In this document: positions 55,632 through 62,704 of the stretch, one piece after another
Position numbering within the stretch: position 1 is the first letter of the stretch
Layout: the number at the start of each line of letters is the position of its first letter
Assembly: GCF_017833415.1 (NCBI RefSeq)
Contig: NZ_JAFICC010000002.1
Span: 310,001-374,000 of the forward strand
Length of the DNA stretch: 64,000 bases
Direction: 5' to 3'
From: Flavobacterium sp. 1355
Lineage (GTDB): Bacteria > Bacteroidota > Bacteroidia > Flavobacteriales > Flavobacteriaceae
The notes under the pieces: model-generated
Seen by the model: only the letters and a program-made list of their open reading frames with translations
Told to the model about the DNA's origin: nothing
Database searches by the model: none
Position numbers and translations under genes: made by a program

Positions 55632-55682
55632 GCAACATAGTTGCAAATGTAAAAAAGAGTGTATATTTGCAACATTATTGCA
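55632..55682. promoter_or_regulatory. twin Fur-family-type operators and facing fur/merC promoters
   Basis: Palindromes GCAAC ATA GTTGC (55632-55644) and TGCAA CATTA TTGCA (55668-55682). The merC promoter has TTG 55641-55643 and TATATTTG 55662-55669 (18-bp spacer). The fur promoter on the other strand has TTG 55672-55670 and TACATTTG 55651-55644 (18-bp spacer). Each palindrome covers a -33 element. Confidence 0.7.
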
Positions 55683-55702
55683 TTAAGCAAATGTACAATA
55701 AA

Positions 55703-56074
55703 ATGAAAAAAATAACCTCTCCAATTTACGATATTTTAGGAATTTCAAGCGCTACAATTTGTCTTGTACATTGTCTGTTATTTCCATTACTTACGGTCCT
55801 GCCATTAGGCTTAAACCATAATCCGTATATTGATCTGATATTTGCATTAATTGGTCTTTTTGCAATTGTCAAAATTATTAAAAAAACAGACATCATCATC
55901 TCAGGTATACTTATATTATCTATAGCATTAATTTGTGTTAGCGTTTTGGCAGAGATTTTTTTTGAAATTCATCTGGATCTTATAATAATTGGGGGCGTAG
56001 GTATGATAATCGGTCATTTTTTAAATTATAAATCACATAAAAGAAAACAGGATGATACAACAACAAGATTTTGA
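55703..56074 (+). CDS. MerC domain membrane protein
   Basis: 123 residues from ATG 55703 (MKKITSPIYD; an in-frame ATG at 55691 gives 127). A start at 55667 is impossible because it lies within the -7 element. Four membrane helices; the first carries ISSATICLVHCLLFP, the Cys-x3-Cys of MerC proteins. MerC is an inner-membrane metal (mercury) transporter, but no merA, merR or merP is nearby, so mercury is unlikely to be its normal substrate; zinc or another thiophilic metal is my inference. Its end overlaps the downstream oxidoreductase start by 23 bp. Confidence 0.83.
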   Translation: MKKITSPIYDILGISSATICLVHCLLFPLLTVLPLGLNHNPYIDLIFALIGLFAIVKIIKKTDIIISGILILSIALICVSVLAEIFFEIHLDLIIIGGVGMIIGHFLNYKSHKRKQDDTTTRF

Positions 56075-56963
56075 GATCATAATTGTAGGCGGAAGTTATA
56101 GCGGACTTTCTGCTGCTATGAGTCTTGGCCGTTCGCTGAGACAAGTTTTGGTCATAGACAGCGGATTGCCTTGTAACCGACAAACACCACATTCTCATAA
56201 TTTCATTACACATGATGGTGAAGTTCCTGCAGTTATTTCAGCGAAAGCCAAAGTACAGGTTGATTTTTATAATACAGTTCAATTTTATCACGGACTTGCA
56301 ATAAGCTGTATTAAAATAAAATCCGGGTTTGAAGTGAGAACTGAGTCGGGGCTTTCTTTTACCGCAAAGAAAATATTGTTTGCAACCGGCGTAAAGGATC
56401 TACTGCCTAATATTCCAGGCTTTGCCGAATGTTGGGGTATTTCAGTTTTGCATTGTCCTTATTGCCACGGATATGAAGTAAAAGCTGAAAAAACAGCAGT
56501 AATTGGCAATGGTGAAATAGGATTTGAATATGTAAAAATGATTTCAAACTGGACTAAGGATCTAAAACTTTTGACCAACGGAAAATCAGATTTAACTTCA
56601 GCGCAATTGCTAATCCTGAAAAATCATGGAATTGAAGTTATCTATGAAGAAATTGACTCGTTCATTCACGAAAGTGGCAATATTCAAAGGATAACTTTTA
56701 GAGATCAATCTAAAATTGATGTAAAAGCTGTTTATGCCAGACCACCATTTGAACAGCATTGTCCTCTGCCGGAAGTATTGGGCTGCGAATTGACAGAAAT
56801 GGGCTTACTTAAGGTAGACATGTTTCAAAAAACCAATATTGAAGGAATATATGCATGCGGAGACAGTTGTATTCAGGCGAGATCTGTTGCAATGGCTGTA
56901 TCATCTGGTTCTTTTGCCGGTGCAAGTATAAATAAGACATTGATAGATGAAAATTTTGCATAG
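56052..56963 (+). CDS. thioredoxin reductase-like FAD/NAD(P) dithiol oxidoreductase
   Basis: 303 residues. The FAD-binding motif is IIIVGGSYSGLSAAMSLG at the start, with a second nucleotide loop AVIGNGEIGFEY. The redox pair is CPYC in HCPYCHGYEV (about residue 137). This CxxCHGYE form resembles GliT-type dithiol oxidases and thioredoxin reductase relatives rather than classical TrxB (CATC). Substrate unknown. It overlaps merC by 23 bp, so the two are translationally coupled. MerA is excluded because the protein is short and has no C-terminal Cys pair. Confidence 0.87.
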   Translation: MIQQQDFEIIIVGGSYSGLSAAMSLGRSLRQVLVIDSGLPCNRQTPHSHNFITHDGEVPAVISAKAKVQVDFYNTVQFYHGLAISCIKIKSGFEVRTESGLSFTAKKILFATGVKDLLPNIPGFAECWGISVLHCPYCHGYEVKAEKTAVIGNGEIGFEYVKMISNWTKDLKLLTNGKSDLTSAQLLILKNHGIEVIYEEIDSFIHESGNIQRITFRDQSKIDVKAVYARPPFEQHCPLPEVLGCELTEMGLLKVDMFQKTNIEGIYACGDSCIQARSVAMAVSSGSFAGASINKTLIDENFA

Positions 56964-57098
56964 ACTTTTGTGATTGGTCTTGTCAAAGCATATATCAGTT
57001 TATCTAAAAATAAGGCTCAATTTCTTCTTATTTAAGGAGATGTTAGCGATTCATTTTAAAGTTTTTAGCATAAGGAACAATATTTGTCAAATTTAATT

Positions 57099-57114
57099 TT
57101 TAGATTTGTCTAAA
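57099..57114 (+). promoter_or_regulatory. DtxR/MntR-type operator on the TonB receptor promoter
   Basis: A perfect palindrome TTTAGATTTGTCTAAA. Its centre contains the -7 element TAGATTTG (57101-57108), 21 bp before the receptor ATG, so binding would block the promoter. It shares 16 of 20 positions with the mntH box. Confidence 0.6.
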
Positions 57115-57129
57115 TTTAATTTTATAATA

Positions 57130-59382
57130 ATGAAATATTTATTTTCGATATTATTTTTAATTTTGACAAAAGCTGCTTATTCGCAAACCATATCCGGTAA
57201 AGTAACTTATGACACTTTAAAAACAAAACAAATTCAAGTTAAGCTTCTTAATACCAATTTTAAAACCGAAACAGATAGCCTTGGATTTTATAAGTTTACC
57301 AATATACCGATTGGTACTTATAAGATATTTGTTGCTGCTGCTGGTTTCAGAACAATAACTCAAAAAATATCGGTTTTAGAAAATGAGGAATTAAAACTTG
57401 ATTTTGAATTAAAGGAAGATAAAAACGAGCTTAATGAAGTTGTGGTTTCCGGAACTTTAAAACCTGTAAAGCGATTAGAAAGTGCTGTTCCGGTTGAGGT
57501 ATATTCGACAGCTTTCTTCAAAAAGAATCCGACTCCAAGTATTTATGAAGCACTACAAAACATAAATGGCGTTCGGCCACAGTTGAATTGCGGGGTCTGT
57601 AATACAGGTGATATTCATATAAATGGACTTGAAGGACCCTACACCCTGGTTTTAATTGACGGGATGCCAATCGTAAGCAGTCTTTCAACTGTTTATGGGT
57701 TATCGGGAATTCCAAATTCTCTGGTTGAAAGGATTGAAATTGTAAAAGGCCCGGCTTCGTCGTTGTACGGAAGTGAAGCGGTTGGAGGACTAATCAATAT
57801 TATAACTAAAAATCCAACTAATGCTCCGGTTTTTTCTGCCGATTATTTTACAACTTCTTATTTTGAAAGCAATCTTGATTTGGGAATGAAATTTAATGCC
57901 GGAAAAAAAGCAGTTTCTCTTTTGGGTGTCAATTACTTCAATTACGATCAGATTATTGATAAGGACAAGGATAACTTTACAGATGTTACACTTTCTGAAC
58001 GGATTTCTGTTTTTAATAAATGGAGCTTCAAAAGAAATCATAATCGCCTTTTTACGATTGCAGCGCGCGGAATGTATGAGGATCGCTGGGGAGGCGATAT
58101 TCGTTGGGAAAAGAAATATAGGGGTGGCGACGAAATTTACGGCGAAAGCATTTATACTAAAAGAGGTGAGTTAATCGGAAGTTATCAATTGCCTTTTGAA
58201 GAAAAACTAATGCTTTCTTTCTCCGGAAATGTACATTATCAGGATAGCCGATATGGAACGACTTATTATATAGCCAATCAGAAAATTGGGTTTTTGCAAT
58301 TAACATGGGATAAAAAAATAGGCCGAAATGATTTACTCGCAGGAATCGCCAATCGATATACGTATTATGATGATAATACCACAGCTACAAAGGACGCAGA
58401 AAGTACATGGCTGCCCGGAATTTTTATACAGGACGAAATTACATTTACGCCAAAAAGCCAAATTTTGCTTGGAATGCGTTATGATTATAACTCCATTCAC
58501 GGATCGATTTTTACACCCAGATTGGCATATCGATTCAAGGCAAATGAGAATACGATTTTTCGATTAAATGCAGGAACCGGATTTAGGGTTGTGAATTTAT
58601 TTACCGAAGATCATGCTGCCTTAACAGGTTCAAGAGATGTGGTGATCGCCAATAATTTGAATCCGGAACAATCTGTAAATGTCAATCTGAATTATATTCA
58701 GAAAATTAATTTCGGAAACGGAACTTTTATGGGAATAGAAACAACTGCCTTTTATACCAGATTCAGCAATAAAATCATTTCAGATTACGAAACAAACCCT
58801 AATGAAATCATTTACGACAATATTGACGGTTATGCGATAAGCCAGGGGATTAGTACAAATGTGGATCTTAATTTTCCTTCCGGGCTAAAATTTATTGTGG
58901 GAGCAACGGTCCTGGATAATAAAAATGTTGAAAATGGTATTTCACAACGTCCTTACCTGACTGAAAATTTTACAGGAACGTGGAGTGTTTCTTATAAAAT
59001 CGCACCATGGAATTTGTCAATGGACTATACCGGAAATGTTTATAGCCCAATGAATTTGCCATTGTTGAGCGAAACAGATCCTCGTAGCTCCAAATCACCC
59101 TGGTATAGTATTCAGAATATACAGTTTACTTATTCAGGCTGGAAGGATTTTGAAGTGTATGGCGGAATCAAAAATCTGCTGAACTTTACCCCAAAACAAA
59201 ATAATCCGTTTTTGATTTCAAGAACAAATGATCCGTTTGATAAAAATGTGCAGTATGACTCAGCAGGAAAAGTTTTGGTAACTGCGGATAATCCCTACGG
59301 TTTGACTTTTGACACGACGTATGTTTATGGTCAGAACCAAACCATTCGTGGTTTTTTTGGCCTTCGATATACTTTTAGATAA
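57130..59382 (+). CDS. TonB-dependent receptor with CxxC in the plug
   Basis: 750 residues from the ATG at 57130 (MKYLFSILFLILTKAAYSQ, signal peptide); an apparent start at 57106 lies in the operator. A carboxypeptidase-like N-terminal domain (residues 20-95) is followed by a TonB-box-like ELNEVVVSGT, a plug (PSIYEALQNINGVRPQLNCG, C154 and C157 in NCGVCNTG, GPYTLVLIDGMPIVSS) and a beta-barrel ending GLRYTFR. It imports a metal complex or cofactor across the outer membrane. The DtxR-type operator suggests manganese or iron. The paired Cys in the plug is unusual and conserved-looking. Confidence 0.9.
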   Translation: MKYLFSILFLILTKAAYSQTISGKVTYDTLKTKQIQVKLLNTNFKTETDSLGFYKFTNIPIGTYKIFVAAAGFRTITQKISVLENEELKLDFELKEDKNELNEVVVSGTLKPVKRLESAVPVEVYSTAFFKKNPTPSIYEALQNINGVRPQLNCGVCNTGDIHINGLEGPYTLVLIDGMPIVSSLSTVYGLSGIPNSLVERIEIVKGPASSLYGSEAVGGLINIITKNPTNAPVFSADYFTTSYFESNLDLGMKFNAGKKAVSLLGVNYFNYDQIIDKDKDNFTDVTLSERISVFNKWSFKRNHNRLFTIAARGMYEDRWGGDIRWEKKYRGGDEIYGESIYTKRGELIGSYQLPFEEKLMLSFSGNVHYQDSRYGTTYYIANQKIGFLQLTWDKKIGRNDLLAGIANRYTYYDDNTTATKDAESTWLPGIFIQDEITFTPKSQILLGMRYDYNSIHGSIFTPRLAYRFKANENTIFRLNAGTGFRVVNLFTEDHAALTGSRDVVIANNLNPEQSVNVNLNYIQKINFGNGTFMGIETTAFYTRFSNKIISDYETNPNEIIYDNIDGYAISQGISTNVDLNFPSGLKFIVGATVLDNKNVENGISQRPYLTENFTGTWSVSYKIAPWNLSMDYTGNVYSPMNLPLLSETDPRSSKSPWYSIQNIQFTYSGWKDFEVYGGIKNLLNFTPKQNNPFLISRTNDPFDKNVQYDSAGKVLVTADNPYGLTFDTTYVYGQNQTIRGFFGLRYTFR

Positions 59383-59422
59383 TTTTAATGTCACAATTTC
59401 ACCAATAAATGGATTTTAAGCT

Positions 59423-59480
59423 GCCACGAATTACACGAATTTCCCCGAATTAATTTGTGTAAATTCGTGTAATTCGTGGC
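59423..59480. repeat. 20-bp inverted repeat after the TonB receptor
   Basis: Arms GCCACGAATTACACGAATTT (59423-59442) and the exact inverse (59461-59480), 18-base loop. It looks like a dispersed intergenic element; a related text sits near 32156-32172. It could also act as a weak terminator. Confidence 0.75.
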
Positions 59481-59525
59481 AACTCCTTTTAAAAAACCAT
59501 TTAATCTGTGGCAAAAAACAAACAA

Positions 59526-59990
59526 ATGAAAAAGCTATTTCTCTTAATTTTTTTCTTCGGAATAACTTCAACTGGATTCTGCCAGATTAAAAGCAGGTCT
59601 TTTGAAGAAATTGATAGTTTGCAGCAAATTCAAAAACGAAAAATAATAGTTTTTATTCATACCGATTGGTGTCAGTTTTGCCAAAGAATGAAAGTGACCA
59701 CTTTTAAAAATCAGGAAATAATTCAAAAACTCAATTCAGAATTTTATTTTATTGATTTGAATGCTGAAGAAAAACGAAATATAAGATTTAATAATCAGAT
59801 ATTTAAATTTCAGCCAACGGGAACTAATGTCGGAGTTCACGAACTAGCTTTACAACTTGGAACAAACAATAACCAGATTGTCTATCCGGTTTTATGTGTT
59901 ATGAATGAGAAAAACGAAATCATCTTCCAGTATTCCAATTATTTATCACCAAAAGATTTTAAAATTCTTTTAGAAAAACTGGAAGAATAA
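59526..59990 (+). CDS. periplasmic thioredoxin-fold protein
   Basis: 154 residues from the ATG at 59526 (MKKLFLLIFFFGITSTGFCQ, signal peptide; an extension to 59508 is not needed). The active site is DWCQFCQRM, a CxxC with the family's preceding Asp-Trp, in the N-terminal third. A periplasmic reductase or chaperone role is likely. It follows the receptor gene and precedes lycopene cyclase by 18 bp, but the repeat before it suggests a separate unit. A receptor with CxxC and a periplasmic thioredoxin side by side may be functionally linked. Confidence 0.85.
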   Translation: MKKLFLLIFFFGITSTGFCQIKSRSFEEIDSLQQIQKRKIIVFIHTDWCQFCQRMKVTTFKNQEIIQKLNSEFYFIDLNAEEKRNIRFNNQIFKFQPTGTNVGVHELALQLGTNNNQIVYPVLCVMNEKNEIIFQYSNYLSPKDFKILLEKLEE

Positions 59991-60008
59991 AATTTCTTAT
60001 TTTTGAGA

Positions 60009-61169
60009 ATGAATTCTTCGCAAATTAAACATTTCGATTACATTTTTACCGGAACTGGTTTATCAGCTTTAATGACCGTTTACAAAATGGTTTTGTCTGG
60101 AAAATTTAATGATAAGTCAATTTTGCTTTTAGATGAAAATCAAAAGAAAACGAATGACAGAACATGGTGTTTTTGGATTAAAGAAGAAACTATCTGGAAT
60201 TCAATTATCTCAAAAAAATGGGATTCGGCTTTATTTGCCAATGAAAACTTTAAGCGTAATATGGCGTTGATACCTTATCAATACTGCCAAATAAAAGGAT
60301 TGGACTTTTATAATTTTGTTTTTGATATACTTTCAAAAAATTCAAATATTACTTTTTCGATAGAAAGAGTAACAGACATTAACGAACTGGAATCGCACGT
60401 TTTTGTTGGGACAGAAGCAAACAGGTTTACATGTGATTATCTTTTCAACAGCATTTATACCAAAGCTCTCGCTCAAAACCAAACCCAATATCCCGTTTTA
60501 CAGCAGCATTTTATTGGTTGGTTTGTAAAAACTGAAACCGAAATCTTTAATCCGGAAGAAGCAATTTTTATGGATTTTTCTGTAGAACAAAAAGGCAATA
60601 CGCGTTTCATGTATATCCTGCCTGTGTCTAAGACAGAAGCTTTAATAGAGTACACTTTGTTTTCGGAAAATCTACTGCAAACAGAAGAATACGAAAATGC
60701 AATTCAAAATTATCTCCACCAGCTTGGGGCTAAGCAATTTGAAATTGTAGAAAAAGAACGAGGAAGTATACCCATGACCTGTTATCCTTTCTGGAAGAAA
60801 AATACAAAACGGGTTCTTAATATTGGCACCGCCGGTGGTTGGACAAAAGCGAGTACAGGATATACTTTTCGAAATTCAGATAAAAAATCTTCTCAGTTAG
60901 TTGATTTTCTTCAAAAAGAGAATTTTAAAATGTCTTCTTTTCATAAAAAAAATCGGTTTTGGTTTTACGATTTATTGCTTTTGGATATTTTACATCGAAA
61001 TAACGAATTAGGAAGTTCTATTTTTTCTTCCCTGTTCAAAAAAGGCGATCCGGCTTTGATTTTTAAGTTTTTAGACGAAGAAACAAATATAATGGAAGAT
61101 TTAAGAGTGATTTTAAAATGCCCTAAAACGCTATTTATTAAGACTTTACTTCAAATAATATTTAGATAA
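60009..61169 (+). CDS. crtY: lycopene cyclase
   Basis: 386 residues from the ATG at 60009 (a TTG two codons upstream is possible). A Rossmann-like FAD loop (YIFTGTGLSALM) and the cyclase motifs NDRTWCFW, IFMDF (about residue 178), MYILPVSKTEALIEYTLF and GTAGGWTKASTGYTFRN match CrtY-type lycopene beta-cyclases, which make beta-carotene or zeaxanthin in flavobacteria. It is isolated: no crtB, crtI or crtZ is in the window. It starts 18 bp after the thioredoxin gene, possibly cotranscribed. Confidence 0.9.
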   Translation: MNSSQIKHFDYIFTGTGLSALMTVYKMVLSGKFNDKSILLLDENQKKTNDRTWCFWIKEETIWNSIISKKWDSALFANENFKRNMALIPYQYCQIKGLDFYNFVFDILSKNSNITFSIERVTDINELESHVFVGTEANRFTCDYLFNSIYTKALAQNQTQYPVLQQHFIGWFVKTETEIFNPEEAIFMDFSVEQKGNTRFMYILPVSKTEALIEYTLFSENLLQTEEYENAIQNYLHQLGAKQFEIVEKERGSIPMTCYPFWKKNTKRVLNIGTAGGWTKASTGYTFRNSDKKSSQLVDFLQKENFKMSSFHKKNRFWFYDLLLLDILHRNNELGSSIFSSLFKKGDPALIFKFLDEETNIMEDLRVILKCPKTLFIKTLLQIIFR

Positions 61170-61479
61170 ATTTTCTAATGGCAGAGCAAAAAGGTGGTTT
61201 TTGTACTTTTCATTGAGTTTAATAATACTCTGCTCAATCTGTCAAATATCAGTTACAGCTTAACATTTCTAAACAGAAATAATTTCTTATCGTAATAGAT
61301 AGTGGATGGCCGTAAAACACTGGCTTTTCCACCAAACACAATCCATTATAAAAATGTCTTATTATTTTGTTTTAACACCTTTTAAAGGTGATTAAAAAAT
61401 GATATGGTCTGTAAATTTGCCGACAGAAAACAATGTAGATGTGAAATCGTTTTTTTACGATAATGAATAATGAGAAATT
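61170..61479. other. 310-bp intergenic region, no gene seen
   Basis: No ORF of convincing length or codon pattern on either strand and no hairpin terminator after crtY. Its 3' part holds the arsR-type gene's likely operator (61376-61390) and -7 element (61412-61419). I see no RNA-like structure in the rest. Confidence 0.55.
61376..61419 (+). promoter_or_regulatory. operator and -7 element of the ArsR-type gene
   Basis: A 7-1-7 palindrome CACCTTTTAAAGGTG (61376-61390), extended imperfectly by TTTTAA / TTAAAA on each side, about 22 bp before TAAATTTG (61412-61419). A candidate self-regulation site. Confidence 0.5.
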
Positions 61480-61905
61480 ATGGGAATTACCAAACAATTA
61501 AATTTTGATATAGAAACGAAGGCAATAGGAAAAATCTGCAAAGCACTCGGGCATCCTGTACGAATTCAGATTATGACACTTTTATGGAAAAGAGACAACA
61601 GAACATGTGGAGAAATTGTTGAATTAATTCCCCTGGCACAATCAACAATATCCAAACATTTATTAGAGTTGAAAAAAGCAAATCTCGTAAACATAAAAAC
61701 CGAGGGAAAAAAAATCATTTATTCTATTGAGGTTGGCAACATCCAGATACTTAGCAAATATTTTTCCAGCTATCTTTCTACTATTGAAATTTCTGAACAG
61801 GACAAATCAACCGTTTTAACAACAAAACGTAAATCAAGAGGCAGAATTCATTTAAAACAATATAATTATCAATTTCCTCATAAAAAATTGAAAGAGGTTA
61901 TTTAA
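61480..61905 (+). CDS. ArsR/SmtB family transcriptional regulator
   Basis: 141 residues. The winged helix reads ICKALGHPVRIQIMTLLWKR, CGEIVELIPLAQSTISKHL and LVNIKTEGKKIIYSI. The classical ArsR metal motif ELCVCDL is replaced by RTCGEIVEL with a single Cys, so the signal may not be a metal. The C-terminal 50 residues are basic and unlike short ArsR proteins. It stands alone; a bacilliredoxin with its own promoter follows 133 bp later. Confidence 0.85.
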   Translation: MGITKQLNFDIETKAIGKICKALGHPVRIQIMTLLWKRDNRTCGEIVELIPLAQSTISKHLLELKKANLVNIKTEGKKIIYSIEVGNIQILSKYFSSYLSTIEISEQDKSTVLTTKRKSRGRIHLKQYNYQFPHKKLKEVI

Positions 61906-61997
61906 TATTTCCGAACTATATTTATTAAGTTTTAAATTTACTATTTAACTATAACAAAACTTTATACTTCAAATTAACGAGTTGAGAGTAAACTTTG

Positions 61998-62005
61998 TAA
62001 CTTTG
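61998..62005 (+). promoter_or_regulatory. candidate bacilliredoxin -7 element TAACTTTG
   Basis: Fits TAnnTTTG, 33 bp before the ATG at 62039. Argues against an upstream start at 61982. Confidence 0.5.
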
Positions 62006-62038
62006 CAGTTCAAAAAGTACAATTTAAAAGATAAAAAT

Positions 62039-62449
62039 ATGTATCCAGAAGAAATGGTAAAACCAATGCAGGCTGAATTAACAGCTGCAGGTTTTCAAGA
62101 TTTACATAGTGCTGAAGCTGTAGATAATGCTATCAAGTCAGAAGGCACCACTTTAGTTGTTGTAAATTCAGTTTGTGGTTGTGCTGCAAGAAATGCACGT
62201 CCAGGAGCAAAAATGAGTTTAGAAGGCGCTAAAAAACCAGATCACTTAATTACTGTTTTCGCTGGTGTTGACAAAGAAGCAGTTGATGCTGCCAGACAAC
62301 ATATGTTCCCTTTTCCTCCATCATCACCATCTATGGCTTTGTTCAAAAACGGAGAACTGGTTCACATGTTAGAACGTCACCATATCGAAGGACGTCCAGC
62401 TGAATTAATTGCTGAGAATTTACAAGATGCGTTTAACGAGTATTGTTAA
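62039..62449 (+). CDS. BrxA/BrxB family bacilliredoxin
   Basis: 136 residues from the ATG at 62039 ([19 protein letters not shown]). The CGC active site in [15 protein letters not shown] is diagnostic of YphP/YqiW bacilliredoxins, which remove bacillithiol or related low-molecular thiols from oxidised proteins. The [27 protein letters not shown] segment is also family-typical. A 19-residue extension is excluded by the -7 element. It is probably a single-gene unit with a terminator about 84 bp later. Confidence 0.94.
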   Translation: MYPEEMVKPMQAELTAAGFQDLHSAEAVDNAIKSEGTTLVVVNSVCGCAARNARPGAKMSLEGAKKPDHLITVFAGVDKEAVDAARQHMFPFPPSSPSMALFKNGELVHMLERHHIEGRPAELIAENLQDAFNEYC

Positions 62450-62455
62450 TTTTTA

Positions 62456-62656
62456 GGGACTAAGGTTCTGATTTGCTGAGGTTCTGAGATTTTAGGTTCA
62501 AAGTGGCAAAGGTACAGAGGTACAAAGATTTAAAAAGCACTATAGAAATATAGTGCTTTTCTGTTTTTATAAAATCTTTAAAATTCTTAGAACCTTAGTA
62601 ACTCAGAACCTCAGAACCTTTGTCACTATGAGCCTTTGCATCTTTGAACCTTTTTA
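62456..62656. repeat. TTAGAACCT-type inverted repeat around a terminator
   Basis: Left part CTAAGGTTCTGA... (from 62459) and right part CTTAGAACCTTAG, CAGAACCTCAGAACCT, TTTGAACCT (62586-62653) are largely inverse. The same repeat family occurs near 28790, 50858 and 53180. Confidence 0.6.
62533..62567 (+). terminator. terminator after the bacilliredoxin gene
   Basis: Stem AAAAGCACTATA / TATAGTGCTTTT with GAAA tetraloop, then CTGTTTTT. Confidence 0.82.
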
Positions 62657-62666
62657 ATTACTTTTG
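62636..62666 (+). promoter_or_regulatory. trhO promoter candidate
   Basis: TTG at 62636-62638, 20-bp spacer and TACTTTTG at 62659-62666, 38 bp before the trhO ATG. Confidence 0.6.
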
Positions 62667-62704
62667 CAAAAAAATAATTTCTAAACTTAAAAACTGTTTA
62701 TAGC

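Noticed and set aside
55667..56963. Mercury-resistance operon
   Set aside because: MerC alone is present. The oxidoreductase is thioredoxin-reductase-sized, without the MerA C-terminal Cys pair or heavy-metal domain, and there is no merR, merT or merP.
57040..57096. Tiny ORF of 18 codons with AAGGAG directly before its ATG
   Set aside because: The spacing of the AAGGAG to the ATG is zero, which would not work as a ribosome site, and Bacteroidota rarely use Shine-Dalgarno. The peptide shows no feature.
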